From contig SHYO01000008.1 in the NCBI GenBank assembly GCA_009692745.1, positions 1 to 45,712 on the forward strand: DNA of 45,712 nucleotides, read 5' to 3'. Under the pieces are notes generated by a model that ran no database searches, was not told the origin of the DNA, and was given only the letters and a program-made list of their open reading frames with translations. This DNA comes from Chloroflexota bacterium. GTDB lineage: Bacteria; Chloroflexota; Anaerolineae; Epilineales; SHYO01. Shown here piece by piece: positions 8,015 through 18,254 of the stretch. The stretch's first letter is position 1. Each line of letters opens with the position of its first letter. The position numbers were made by a program, and so were the translations under genes.

Positions 8015-10081
8015 TCATAGCAAGCTGCGGGGCAGCGATTCGACCCAGCGCCTGGAAAAGTGTAAAACGGCATTCACATGGACTGCCAGTTCGATGGTGA
8101 TGTGGAAATGGGAGGCGGTAGATTGGATCAGCACGTCCGAGCGGGCCTGGGTTACCTCGTTAGGCCGCTCGATCCGGCTGACATGGCGGCCATAGGCGCT
8201 GGCCCGCGCCGGGTCTGCCGGGTCCACCTGGCAATCGACGGAAAAACTCCGGTGTACGACGGTCGTCGCATTGACGCGCGCATCTGATTCCAAAGCGATT
8301 TTAACGCTGGTGCGGCCAGTTAAAACATCCTGTACGACCTGCCATGTTGGTGGGTGCGCCGCGTCCGAGTGCCTGGAAACCGCCAGGGCAGAAGGGCGGA
8401 AGGCCGGAGGCGTAGCGCTGCCCACAGCAGGCACAGTAGGCAGCACCAGGCAAGATGGTCGCTGCGCCCCGCGGGCCACAGAATTTATCGCCGGTTGCGG
8501 CGTAGGCCAGACGTTGGGCCAGTCTGCACTGGCGATGCTCAGGCGGATACGGTGCCCTTTCGGGAAAACCCAGGCGGTAGCGTCTATCTGGATATCCAAT
8601 TCGTAGATTTCACCGGGCTCCATCGGCTCTGGCTGGACCAGGGATGCGCGGCGCGTTCCGTTGAGCATGCCCTTTGCGACCAGGTGCGAAGCCCCGTCAG
8701 GCGCCACATCCGCCAGACTGGCCGCAAAACCCATCACGAGGGCTTCCGGTGTACCCACCGGCTTCGACGCAACATATAGGTGGGCCCGCGGCCAGCCGAG
8801 GATATGTACATCCTCTGCCAGGGGCGGGGTGGTATAGATGAGCGAGCGCGCTTCATCGGGGCGCTGATCCCCCGCCAGGCCAAACATGATGCCGCCCGAC
8901 CATAACCCTCCGGTCACTCCCACGGTGGGATCGTACGCATAGTAGTCGGTCCCATCAGCGGCCTCTAGCTTTTCCCCTAACAAGTTTCCGGCTGACCCTC
9001 GGTCAGCGCCTGCCAGGTAAAACGTTTTCGCCGCCGCCCCGGGAGGAGGCCAATCGACTTCGCTGCGCCAGGCCCCCGCCGAATCCAGGCGATCTACCAC
9101 CGGCGGCTCGGCGTGCTGCATATATACCGTCACCGGCGGTTCGGCCATAATGCCGGTCTCTATCCCCTTACACCAATAATCCAGCCAACGGACTACCTCA
9201 TGGAGATAGTCAATCCGCGGACCCGGTATCGCTGAATCAGGCATCCGATGGTTCCAGGGACCCATCAACAGTTTACGCGGCACTTGCAAAGACTCGTACA
9301 AGCGCAGCGGCGGATTGGGATAACCATCCTGCCAGCCTCCGATCATAAAAACCGGGCACTTGATCCGCTCAGGGATGTCGCGCACCGAGCCATGCCGCCA
9401 GTATGCATCGTTGGTTTGATGGCTTAACCACTTCAGTATGTAAGGCTCATTATGCGCCAAATGTTGTTCCCAGATCCTGGCCCAATCGCCGCCACCGGCC
9501 TGGCCGGTACACCACTCCGGATAGGGTGGTAGGGCATTGTAAGCTACCATGAAATTACCATAATAGCCTACGTCATAATACATGCGCAGCAAACCCCCGC
9601 GATAGTGGCAATCATCCGTATAGCGATCATCGGTGAAATAGGCGGGGATGATAGTGGTCAGGTGCGGTGGGTTATGGGTTGCTACCTGCAGCGAGCTAAA
9701 TCCGCCGTAGGAGAAACCCATCATATTCACGTGGCCGTCACACCAGGGTTGCTGCGCCAGCCACTCGATGGCATCATAGCCATCGAGCTGTTCCTGTAAT
9801 ACATATTCGTCGACGTTAATCCCCTCCGATCCACCTGTACCACGGATATCCACCCGGGCCAGGATATAGCTGTGTCGCGCCAGGTACTCGTAAAACCGGC
9901 TGAAAGGGGCCACTTCATCCTTACGGTAAGGAATATACTCCATCACTACCGGAAAGCGGGCCGCTTCCTCGTCGGGCATATAGAGATCGGCCGCCAGGCG
10001 CACCCCATCGCGCATGGGAATCATGACATTTTTTACCAACTTCACGCCTTCAGCCAGAGCAATTGTGCTGGTTCCAAGCAT
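8015..10081 (-). CDS. CocE/NonD family hydrolase
   Basis: VMIPMRDGVRLAADLYMPDEE...DIRGTGGSEG...GFSYGGFSS...GPWNH; start chosen at MLGTSTIALA. Confidence 0.9.
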   Translation of the reverse strand: MLGTSTIALAEGVKLVKNVMIPMRDGVRLAADLYMPDEEAARFPVVMEYIPYRKDEVAPFSRFYEYLARHSYILARVDIRGTGGSEGINVDEYVLQEQLDGYDAIEWLAQQPWCDGHVNMMGFSYGGFSSLQVATHNPPHLTTIIPAYFTDDRYTDDCHYRGGLLRMYYDVGYYGNFMVAYNALPPYPEWCTGQAGGGDWARIWEQHLAHNEPYILKWLSHQTNDAYWRHGSVRDIPERIKCPVFMIGGWQDGYPNPPLRLYESLQVPRKLLMGPWNHRMPDSAIPGPRIDYLHEVVRWLDYWCKGIETGIMAEPPVTVYMQHAEPPVVDRLDSAGAWRSEVDWPPPGAAAKTFYLAGADRGSAGNLLGEKLEAADGTDYYAYDPTVGVTGGLWSGGIMFGLAGDQRPDEARSLIYTTPPLAEDVHILGWPRAHLYVASKPVGTPEALVMGFAASLADVAPDGASHLVAKGMLNGTRRASLVQPEPMEPGEIYELDIQIDATAWVFPKGHRIRLSIASADWPNVWPTPQPAINSVARGAQRPSCLVLPTVPAVGSATPPAFRPSALAVSRHSDAAHPPTWQVVQDVLTGRTSVKIALESDARVNATTVVHRSFSVDCQVDPADPARASAYGRHVSRIERPNEVTQARSDVLIQSTASHFHITIELAVHVNAVLHFSRRWVESLPRSLL

Positions 10082-10231
10082 TTTCCCCCCTCTTGGGTTG
10101 TGTCTTAGGACAATCAACTGTCAATGGATTCCTCCTCTCCCAGTGGAGAGGCAGCAGATTTAACGGATTACCACTGCCGCGCGAGGGCCAATCCGTTCAA
10201 TTCGTTCTAATCATCCGTTGACAGCGCCCCT

Positions 10232-11053
10232 TTACAAAGGCACTTCAAAAATTTTAGTTTCCAGATGCACCCCATGCGAGCCATCCTCAATGGTTACCAG
10301 GCGGTAATGGGGAGGACGCAGGCAAAACAAGCGCTCATCCTGCAGCGCAAATTGGAAAGTAGTAGAGCGCACACCGAAGACGGGGACACCGGCTACCTGA
10401 GTTTCATATGATGCATGGGTATGGCCACAGAAGACACCCAGCACCTTCTGCCGGTGCGTATCTACGCCAGCAACCAGATCCCAAAACTTTTGCACATCAT
10501 CGGCTATGAAATCATCCAGCCAGCGGCTGCCTATCGGAACCACGTGATGGTGCATAAACAGGATCGTGGGTATGGGAGCCTGCAAAGCGCCTTTCAGAAA
10601 TTCCAGCATCTCTGTAGTAGCCACAGCCTTATTATCTGCCCCCCAATCCAGGCAGACAAATTGCACCCCCTGGTGCTCGAAAGCCACATTCATCTGCTCT
10701 GCCGCTGTAGAGAGCGGGAACAGGTTACGATAAAAGGCTTGCCGGGGATCATGATTGCCCGGCAAGCAGTAAAACGGGAAATCAGTCAATCCTTCGAAAG
10801 TTATGCGCTGCGGGCCAGGGGCCGCTGAAACCGGCTGGAATTGCATCATCTGCCTTACCGTCTGATATTCCTCATCGGTTCCGGCATGTACCAGGTCACC
10901 TGTGGTCACAATAAAATCGATCTGATCTGCCACATTCTCAGCAATATGGCGCAACACGGCACGAAAAGCCCAGGCCGGCGAATAGCCATAGGTCAACAGC
11001 GCCTCTGACGCCCGCAGATGGTGATCACTTATCTGGACAAAGGCAAAGCCCAT
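10232..11053 (-). CDS. Metallophosphoesterase (CpdA-like)
   Basis: FVQISDHHL...VTTGDLVHAGTDEEY...CLPGNHDPR...FMHHHVV...GVFCGHTHASYE. Confidence 0.92.
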   Translation of the reverse strand: MGFAFVQISDHHLRASEALLTYGYSPAWAFRAVLRHIAENVADQIDFIVTTGDLVHAGTDEEYQTVRQMMQFQPVSAAPGPQRITFEGLTDFPFYCLPGNHDPRQAFYRNLFPLSTAAEQMNVAFEHQGVQFVCLDWGADNKAVATTEMLEFLKGALQAPIPTILFMHHHVVPIGSRWLDDFIADDVQKFWDLVAGVDTHRQKVLGVFCGHTHASYETQVAGVPVFGVRSTTFQFALQDERLFCLRPPHYRLVTIEDGSHGVHLETKIFEVPL

Positions 11054-11081
11054 AAAATTAACTCCAAACTTTTGAACTTTA

Positions 11082-12380
11082 CTAAGACAGGGTCTTCAAG
11101 ACCTCTTCCGCCGTCTCTAATGTCCGGTCAATGTCGGCGGCCGTGTGAGATAGACTAATATGGTTGCGCTTCAGATTTACGGGCAGCTCGTAAATGCCCC
11201 GCTCGATCAATCGTTTGCGGTAGGTGATGAATTTAGACACATCGTTGCGCAGCAAATCAGAATAAGTATTGATCGGCCCAACCATGAAGTAGATCAGAAA
11301 AACCGAGCCGAACCCAGCTACGGTGGATTCAACTTCCAAGCGGCCGGTGATTTGCTGCAGGCCGCGCCGCATCCTCTCGCCCATGCCAAAGAGACATTGG
11401 TAACTTTCCGGTCTTTCCAGAATTTCGATAGTGGCCAATGCCGCTGCCACGCCTACCGGGTGACCATTGAAAGTCCCGGCGAAGAAGACATCCCCACCCG
11501 GCCTGGTATGGTGCATCAAATCTTCCCGGCCCGCGAGGGCCGCCATCGGAAAGCCGTTAGCAATAGCCTTGCCCATCGCCGTCAGATCGGGCGTGACCCC
11601 CGAGATCTTCTGATAGCCACCTAACCCATGCCGGAAACCGGTAATCACTTCATCGAAGATCAGTACTGTCCCATGCTTTTGGGTCAAATCCCGCAGCCCC
11701 TGTAAGAACTCCTGGGTTGGCATAACACACCCGATATTGTGCGGAATAGGCTCAAGAATGATAGCCGCAATCTGATCCCCCTGCTCCCGCATTGTTTGAG
11801 CGACGGCCTCAGTATCGTTAAAGGGCAAAACGATGGTGTTGTCCACCACCTCCGGGGTCATGCCGGCCGAAAGCAGATCTTTGTGCCCTACCTTCTCCGG
11901 CGGGCTAATCACATTCATTAAGACGGCATCATGCCCCCCGTGATAACAACCCTGGAATTTGATGATCTTGCTGCGACCGGTGGCGGCGCGCGCCAGCCGG
12001 AGGGCCGCAAAGGTGGCCTCGGAGCCGGAGTTGCAGAACATCACCTTCTCGGCGCTCGGTACATGCTGCACAATCTTTTCGGCCAACTGGATTTCCAGCT
12101 CGTTGGCGCCGATGCCCACCAGATCCGACCGGTTAATAGCCTCTACTACCCGTTGGTTCACCTCCGGGTGGCTGTGGCCCAAGATCGGCGGCCCGAAGGC
12201 GGCATGATAATCTATATATTGTTTGCCATCCGCATCGTAAATATAGGCTCCCTGGGCGCGGGTAAAGACCAGGTTCGGGTCAGTCAACCGATTCGCGCTG
12301 CTGACGCCGCCGGGGATGACCTTCTTAGCCCGTTCGTAGATTTGTTGTGACTTTATATGCGTATCTGACATAGCTTTCAT
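11082..12380 (-). CDS. Class III aminotransferase, glutamate-1-semialdehyde aminomutase-like
   Basis: PGGVSSANRL...FCNSGSEATFAALRLARAATGR...LIFDEVITGFRHGLGG...TAMGKAIANGFPMAALAGR. Confidence 0.93.
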   Translation of the reverse strand: MKAMSDTHIKSQQIYERAKKVIPGGVSSANRLTDPNLVFTRAQGAYIYDADGKQYIDYHAAFGPPILGHSHPEVNQRVVEAINRSDLVGIGANELEIQLAEKIVQHVPSAEKVMFCNSGSEATFAALRLARAATGRSKIIKFQGCYHGGHDAVLMNVISPPEKVGHKDLLSAGMTPEVVDNTIVLPFNDTEAVAQTMREQGDQIAAIILEPIPHNIGCVMPTQEFLQGLRDLTQKHGTVLIFDEVITGFRHGLGGYQKISGVTPDLTAMGKAIANGFPMAALAGREDLMHHTRPGGDVFFAGTFNGHPVGVAAALATIEILERPESYQCLFGMGERMRRGLQQITGRLEVESTVAGFGSVFLIYFMVGPINTYSDLLRNDVSKFITYRKRLIERGIYELPVNLKRNHISLSHTAADIDRTLETAEEVLKTLS

Positions 12381-12408
12381 TTCTCCTTACATAGCTGTTC
12401 ACGTTTTT

Positions 12409-12492
12409 GTAGGTGCGGGCAGTGTACTTCACTGTATATAACCGCACGTTTTTCGCCCACGAGTAACACGTGCGGTTGGAAACCGCACCTAC
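12409..12492. repeat. REP/BIME-like palindrome
   Basis: GTAGGTGCGGGCAGTGTACTTCACTGTATATAACCGCACG...CGTGCGGTTGGAAACCGCACCTAC. Confidence 0.9.
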
Positions 12493-12509
12493 GGAAATTT
12501 GCTTGGATA

Positions 12510-13400
12510 TTAATCCGCCAATCCCAATAAGGCCAGGCTGTCCCGGTGAATAATCGCTTCGATCTCCTCTTCGGGGACGCGGGGCAATTTCGTCCCTTCC
12601 AGGATATCGTTGACCTGGCGGGTGCCTGCCATGGTCTCGGCCGGTGTAGCTATCGGATAATCGGAACCGAAGAGCAGCTTGGGCATCACACCCCATTCTG
12701 TCGCCAGCCGGAGCGCATTATACATCGACCAGGGGCGGAAGAATTGGGCCGAAATATCGGCATAGACGTTGGGATGCTTGCGGATCACCACGATGGTATC
12801 TACCTGCCAGGGATGGCCGATATGCGCTATGATAATCTTCAGCTCCGGGAAGGCAATCGCTATACGATCGACGTGCAGCGGGTACGCATCAATCAGTGGA
12901 GCGGTGCGCACGGGCGAGGTTCCCATGTGAAATAGAATGGGCAACCCCAACTGCTGCGCCCTGCCGTAAATGGCATACGCCTCAGACCCCAGCAGATCGG
13001 CCCGTTGATAATTGAGCCCCAGCTTGACGCCCCGCATGCCTAATTCGTGGACGCCGCGCTCGATCTCTTGCAGCGGGTCGGCCTCGTACGGGTGGACCGT
13101 CACGAATCCGATGACTTTGCCCCGTTGTGACTGCACCAATGCGGCGGTGAGATCATTGGCCTCTTTCGTAGGCATCACCAGGTCCGAAGGGTCAAAAGGG
13201 GCGTTGGGATCCTTATCAGGATGGGAGGCAATATTAAAAGTGATCGCCCGGTCGACGACCTCCATCGCCTGGGCATAGTCTGCCGGCGTGGCGGAAATGC
13301 TGGCAGCCTTATCCGGCCGCCATGCGGCATTGGTAATGGCCTGGCCAGCCGGCCGGGCAAATTGGGGGCGGGGGGGATGGGTATGGACATCGATGATCAT
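12510..13400 (-). CDS. Amidohydrolase family protein
   Basis: MIIDVHTHPPRP...GVKLGLNYQ...ILFHMGTSPVRTAP...IIAHIGHPW...FGSDYPIATPAE. Confidence 0.9.
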   Translation of the reverse strand: MIIDVHTHPPRPQFARPAGQAITNAAWRPDKAASISATPADYAQAMEVVDRAITFNIASHPDKDPNAPFDPSDLVMPTKEANDLTAALVQSQRGKVIGFVTVHPYEADPLQEIERGVHELGMRGVKLGLNYQRADLLGSEAYAIYGRAQQLGLPILFHMGTSPVRTAPLIDAYPLHVDRIAIAFPELKIIIAHIGHPWQVDTIVVIRKHPNVYADISAQFFRPWSMYNALRLATEWGVMPKLLFGSDYPIATPAETMAGTRQVNDILEGTKLPRVPEEEIEAIIHRDSLALLGLAD

Positions 13401-13460
13401 GATACGGCTCCTCTCTGCTCAATATTTTAAGGCCGGTAAGGCCAACTGTTGACAGCCCTC

Positions 13461-15398
13461 TCACCCCGGGACTACCGGCAGCACCACGTGGGATGGCCGG
13501 GTGTAATCCAGGTAGACGGTATTATGGGCCGGCGCCATTTGGGTATGGCGCCCCATAGGCTCCCCCGTATTCGGGTTGAGATCAAACCGCGGGAAGTTGC
13601 TGCTGGAGATATCCAGCCGGATACGGTGCCCGGTCTTAAACAGGTTGCTGGTGGGCGGCAGGGTGATCTGCACCTGGTAGACTTTCCCCGGCTCCATCAG
13701 CTCTTCCCGTTCCCAACTATCGCGATAGCGTGTGCGGATAATGGAGTCGGTGAGGTTCATGTGATACCCCGCCGGATAGTCCTCGTTGGCTGGGCAAACA
13801 TCGACCAATTTCGCCGTGAAATCGGTATCGACGGCGGAAGAGGAGATCCACAGGGTTACCTCGATCTTGCCGGTGACCTCTATGTCCTGCTCCAGCGGCT
13901 GAGTTTGGAATACCAGCACATCCGGCCGGGCTGCCAGAGGTTGGTAAGGGGGCTGCGCCCCCACGATACCGGGCTCCTCTTTTTGGTGCGCCGCGCCATC
14001 CATAATAATGCTGCGCATCCTGACCCAGGGTGGCAGATATTTGACCCAGAAAGGATCCAGCATATCTCCGAAATTGACCATCTCAAAGTAGCCTGTGACC
14101 GTCCCGCCGATGGTCGGCACGGGGTGGTGGGGATCATATGTAAACTTCACCGGTGGCGCCATCGCCACGGAGTGGTGACCTTCGTCCGCGCCCCGCCGAG
14201 GTTCCGAGCTTAGCAAGCCGCCGCTGCGCAAATAATAGGTCGACTGTTGGGTGCGTTTCAAGGGCCACTCATACTCATCGCGCCACACGCCCCCATGACT
14301 CATTTTCCCCAGCGCAGTTCGCCGCCCATCGCCACCGCCCATCACGAAAATTTGCACCGGCGGCTCATCCTCTACCCCAGTGGGAATATCCTTCAGCCAG
14401 CGGTCAAACCAGCGCAACTGCTCCGGATTGAAGCGCGCGAAGCCCCAAATCGCGGCAGGGCCAAAGTCCACATCGCCGGCATAGGACATGTTAACCGACC
14501 GCATCCCCATGTGTGTCCAGGGTCCCATGATCAGCCGCTGCGGTGTCTGATTCTTTTGCGCCATTTTAGCGTAGGCATTGGTGGTAGCGATGGCGAAAGG
14601 ATCGAACCAGCCGCCACTGAATGTAGCAGGAATATCGGCGTGGCGGTCGAAGTTACGCTCAAAATCGTTGCACTCGGCCGCCCAGAATTCGTCGTAGGCC
14701 CCGCGATAGTAATAATCAAACAGGGTCTTTTCCAGGTTGGGCACCACCGCGAGTGGGGTCAATCCGGGTTTAAAAGGCGTGGTGTAGACCAAATCCCGCA
14801 TATGTTCCATAGCATCGTAGAGCGACTGTTTGGCCACCGGATCATCCCGTATCTCCTGGGAATCCTGGGCATGCAGAAACAGGGCGCCGAACATGTGCAG
14901 TTGCATGGCCCCGCCCAGGCGGGATTGGTGGGCATAATTGTTGGTGGGCGAGACATCCGGCCAGATCGCCGTCAAATGGGGGGGTCTGTATAGCGCCATA
15001 TGGATTTGTATCAAGCCGGGGTGGGAGCTGCCCACGGCGCCAACCCGGCCATTGGACCAGGGCTGGGCCGCGATCCATTCGACCGTATCATAGCCATCCA
15101 TCCCTTCTTTGGGATTCACGGTATGAAAATACTGCCCCTTCCCCTCCGAATTGTAGCGCCCGCGCAAATCTTGCTGGACGGTGACATAGCCGCGGGGTGT
15201 GAAAAAATTGGCGATTGATTCCACATACCGTCCGGCCGCCTTATCGTACGAAGTGCGAATCAGAATTGTAGGGAGCGGCCCCGGCATGATTTCCCCGTTC
15301 TGCGCCGGCCGGTAGATATCCGCCGCCAGGCGGACCCCGTCGCGCATGGGTATCATCACATCCTTAAAGATAACCATTCCATATTCCGCCCCAGTCAT
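13461..15398 (-). CDS. CocE/NonD family hydrolase
   Basis: VMIPMRDGVRLAADIYRP...QDLRGRYNSEG...GSSHPG...GPWTHMG. Confidence 0.93.
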   Translation of the reverse strand: MTGAEYGMVIFKDVMIPMRDGVRLAADIYRPAQNGEIMPGPLPTILIRTSYDKAAGRYVESIANFFTPRGYVTVQQDLRGRYNSEGKGQYFHTVNPKEGMDGYDTVEWIAAQPWSNGRVGAVGSSHPGLIQIHMALYRPPHLTAIWPDVSPTNNYAHQSRLGGAMQLHMFGALFLHAQDSQEIRDDPVAKQSLYDAMEHMRDLVYTTPFKPGLTPLAVVPNLEKTLFDYYYRGAYDEFWAAECNDFERNFDRHADIPATFSGGWFDPFAIATTNAYAKMAQKNQTPQRLIMGPWTHMGMRSVNMSYAGDVDFGPAAIWGFARFNPEQLRWFDRWLKDIPTGVEDEPPVQIFVMGGGDGRRTALGKMSHGGVWRDEYEWPLKRTQQSTYYLRSGGLLSSEPRRGADEGHHSVAMAPPVKFTYDPHHPVPTIGGTVTGYFEMVNFGDMLDPFWVKYLPPWVRMRSIIMDGAAHQKEEPGIVGAQPPYQPLAARPDVLVFQTQPLEQDIEVTGKIEVTLWISSSAVDTDFTAKLVDVCPANEDYPAGYHMNLTDSIIRTRYRDSWEREELMEPGKVYQVQITLPPTSNLFKTGHRIRLDISSSNFPRFDLNPNTGEPMGRHTQMAPAHNTVYLDYTRPSHVVLPVVPG

Positions 15399-16604
15399 CT
15401 ATGCACTCCTTGCCGCCTGCGCGGCCTCCTCCAGCCACACCTGCGTCACTTCCAGGCCAAAGCCCGGCGCATCGCTGGGCACCAGGTAACCATTTTTGAT
15501 CACTGCCGTGCCCGGCAACTTCACCATCTCCGCCAGGGGCACACCGGGCGCGGAGACTCCCTCGGATTTCTCCCCCCATACAATCGCGGGCATGGCGTAG
15601 CTCAGGTGCTGCCCGTAGGGGTAATTCATGCCGCCGTGGGCAATCACCGAAATCCCCGCAGCTTCGGCAATATGGCAAATCTTGATTGCGGCGGTGATCC
15701 CTCCTGCCCAGAGCACATCCGGCTGAAAAATATCCACCAGCCGCCGGCTGGCTGCCTGGGCGAAAGGCATAGGCAGGTACCAATGTTCGCCCGTCGCCAG
15801 GGCCTGCCAGGGAAGGCGCTGCCGCACCGCGGCGTAACCGTCAACCTCTTCAGGAAGCAGGTAATCCTCCAGCCATTTCAGCCGGTAAGGACGCAGCGTC
15901 TCCGCCAACCTGACGGTATACTCCACATCCAGACCCATCCAACCATCGGCCATTAAATCCACCTCGTCCCCTACCAATTCCCGGGTCCGCGCGATGATTT
16001 CCTCATTTTGCCGCAAGCCATCCAGCCCCTCGACCGGGCCATACGGCAGAAAAATTTTCGTGGCCTTAAAACCCAACTCCAGGTACCAGGCCGTATCAGA
16101 ACCACTGGCATAACAAAAAATCTTATCTTTTTGCGGCCCACCCAGCAGCTCATACACCGGCCGCCGCAAAAGCTTGCCTTTCAGGTCCCACAGCGCCACA
16201 TCGACGGCACTGATCGCATAGCTGGCCAACCCATTGCTGCCGTACATAGCGGACATGCGCACCATCATGTCCCACAGCTTTTCTGTCGCCATGCAATTTT
16301 CGCCGACCAGGTTGGGGGCAAAGTGCGCATTGATAATGGCAGCCACCGGCGTTCCCATGACTGAGATGCCCAGGCCCCACGTACCATCTTCGGCCGTCAC
16401 CACACAGGCGACATTTTGCCACTGGTCCGGCGGCTGCCAGGCTTCCCGCCTCTCACCGGCTTCCGGCTTTCTCAACTGTGGATACCGGTTGGCCGGACGG
16501 ACAAAGGGCTTCTTGCCTCCAGGAAAACCCACCTGCCGGCGCGGTTTGGTTTTAGGTTGCACCTGGAATTTGATGGGTACGGCGCGAATTTCTTTGATTT
16601 TCAT
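15399..16604 (-). CDS. Mandelate racemase/muconate lactonizing enzyme family protein
   Basis: MKIKEIRAVPIKF...ALWDLKGKLLRRPVYELLGG...DLMADGWMGLDVEYTVRLAE...WLEDYLLPEE...VIAHGGMNYPYGQH. Confidence 0.92.
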   Translation of the reverse strand: MKIKEIRAVPIKFQVQPKTKPRRQVGFPGGKKPFVRPANRYPQLRKPEAGERREAWQPPDQWQNVACVVTAEDGTWGLGISVMGTPVAAIINAHFAPNLVGENCMATEKLWDMMVRMSAMYGSNGLASYAISAVDVALWDLKGKLLRRPVYELLGGPQKDKIFCYASGSDTAWYLELGFKATKIFLPYGPVEGLDGLRQNEEIIARTRELVGDEVDLMADGWMGLDVEYTVRLAETLRPYRLKWLEDYLLPEEVDGYAAVRQRLPWQALATGEHWYLPMPFAQAASRRLVDIFQPDVLWAGGITAAIKICHIAEAAGISVIAHGGMNYPYGQHLSYAMPAIVWGEKSEGVSAPGVPLAEMVKLPGTAVIKNGYLVPSDAPGFGLEVTQVWLEEAAQAARSA

Positions 16605-16613
16605 GGGTATTGG

Positions 16614-18206
16614 CTATTTCCCCAGGAAGCGATTCAGCACATTTGCCGTGATCTGCGAAACCGCGTCGTCCACCAAAATCGAACTGGGATAGCTAATGGA
16701 GCCCACAGAGAAGACGGCGCCGCCATTTCCCGGCTCATGGTAGACAATTTCCGCGCCGCCATTATCGACATTCAGCCCTTTTGCCACGAGCTGCACATTC
16801 TTGGGCGAGCTGGCCGAAATCTTATCCGTTTCGTGGCCCGATGCCCCGCCTGGGACGCGCATGTGCAGGCTCTTCTCGCCAAAAATATCCCCATCTTTCA
16901 ACCCCGTGCCTGCAAAAATCCAGTGACCGGCATCTACCACCCGGTAGGGCGCGCTGGTCATGACCCCCGTCTCCGTATAGACGACCCCCAGCAGGTTAGC
17001 CTCAGATTCCACACGCTGGTGAAAACGGCTCTCGAAGCCCAGCTTTTCCAACTGGGCTTGGCCCCCGTGCGGCCCATTTTGAAAGATGGTAGTATATTCA
17101 TCCACAAATTCCACTTCGCAGTTTAGGCCGTTGCCGCCCAAATACATCAGCTTGCCGCCGCGCTCGAAGACCCAGGATTTGAGCTTGTGATACATCTCTT
17201 TGGACCAGTACTCCGGGTGCGTGCTGATGATCAGCGCCTTGTAATCGTCCAGGTTCAGCAGCCCGCTGTGGAATTGGGTTTCGGCATAGTAATCGTAAGC
17301 AAAGCCCTCGCGCTCTAACCATCCCAACAGGCGCCACTCCGCCGGGGCGATGTGGCAGGCCGAGCGCCCCTCAATGGGGTCGGTTACCTGTTCGTCCTCA
17401 GGCACAAAGTTAATCGACTCGGGCCGTTCAAAGGAGAGCGGCAGATAAGTTTCGGAAATATAATTCCCCGAATCGGGATCGATGTAACGCTGCAAGTCCA
17501 GCCGGGCATTAACCGTCGGGGTAGGCGGCAGGCGGTCGGGGTTAATGTAGTTACTGCGGCCGCCGAAATTGTTATAGGCATTCCAGGTTATATTGGAGGC
17601 CAGCACCGCTAGCTCCGCCTGCGGTTTGGCCGGGGCCACCACCCAAGGGAAGGAGAAGAAGACGCCGGATTCCGTCTTGGCGTGCATATAGTACAGCCCG
17701 GAGCGTTCCGGCCCCGCCACCAGTTGCGCCTGTTGGGGGTTGCCGTACCCGCGCTTATTCCATTGCACCCCTGTCTGGGTATAATCCCCGTCGGGGGTGA
17801 TCTGCATGGTGGCGCGGGGACCATGCTCGTCGTACCAGCCGATGGGGCGGATATATTCCTTCTGCCAGCCGTAGCGCCACAATTCCAGTTTATATGCCTC
17901 CACCGCGTGTACGCGAAATTGGGCCCTCTCGCCGGAGCGCACCCACTTGGGCCACATATACCCCAGCAGGCTGTCCTTTAACAGGCGGAATTGGTACGGC
18001 TCGCCCTCTCTCACCGTCATCCGCACGCTTTTAGAGCCATATCCCTGCCGGTATAAAGTCACTTTGTAGGGACCGGGAGATACATCCGCATAGACCGCCC
18101 CAGTCGCTCGCGAGCGGGCTTCTACAGAGCCCTGGCTATTCTCGAATTCCAACAGCACATCCGGCAAGGCTACATACCGTTCATCACTGACATATCCGGC
18201 GAGCAT
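16614..18206 (-). CDS. N,N-dimethylformamidase beta-subunit-like protein
   Basis: NITWNAYNNFGGRSNYI...LLGWLEREGFAYDYYAETQFHSGLLNLDDYKALIISTHPEYWSKEMYHKLKSWVFERGGKLMYLGGNGLNCEV. Confidence 0.8.
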   Translation of the reverse strand: MLAGYVSDERYVALPDVLLEFENSQGSVEARSRATGAVYADVSPGPYKVTLYRQGYGSKSVRMTVREGEPYQFRLLKDSLLGYMWPKWVRSGERAQFRVHAVEAYKLELWRYGWQKEYIRPIGWYDEHGPRATMQITPDGDYTQTGVQWNKRGYGNPQQAQLVAGPERSGLYYMHAKTESGVFFSFPWVVAPAKPQAELAVLASNITWNAYNNFGGRSNYINPDRLPPTPTVNARLDLQRYIDPDSGNYISETYLPLSFERPESINFVPEDEQVTDPIEGRSACHIAPAEWRLLGWLEREGFAYDYYAETQFHSGLLNLDDYKALIISTHPEYWSKEMYHKLKSWVFERGGKLMYLGGNGLNCEVEFVDEYTTIFQNGPHGGQAQLEKLGFESRFHQRVESEANLLGVVYTETGVMTSAPYRVVDAGHWIFAGTGLKDGDIFGEKSLHMRVPGGASGHETDKISASSPKNVQLVAKGLNVDNGGAEIVYHEPGNGGAVFSVGSISYPSSILVDDAVSQITANVLNRFLGK

Positions 18207-18254
18207 ACTATCTCCTTCTCACATGGTTGAGGGTCACAATCTGCCTGACCGGCA

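Noticed and set aside
10134-10197. CCTCTCC-CAGT-GGAGAGG hairpin and AACGGATT...AATCCGTT inverted repeat
   Set aside because: Short arms in an intergenic region; could be a terminator or chance, no second copy seen that would support an element.
12325-12696. 123-aa ORF ending across the REP at 12.4 kb
   Set aside because: Alternate frame of the amidohydrolase plus translated REP; no independent support.
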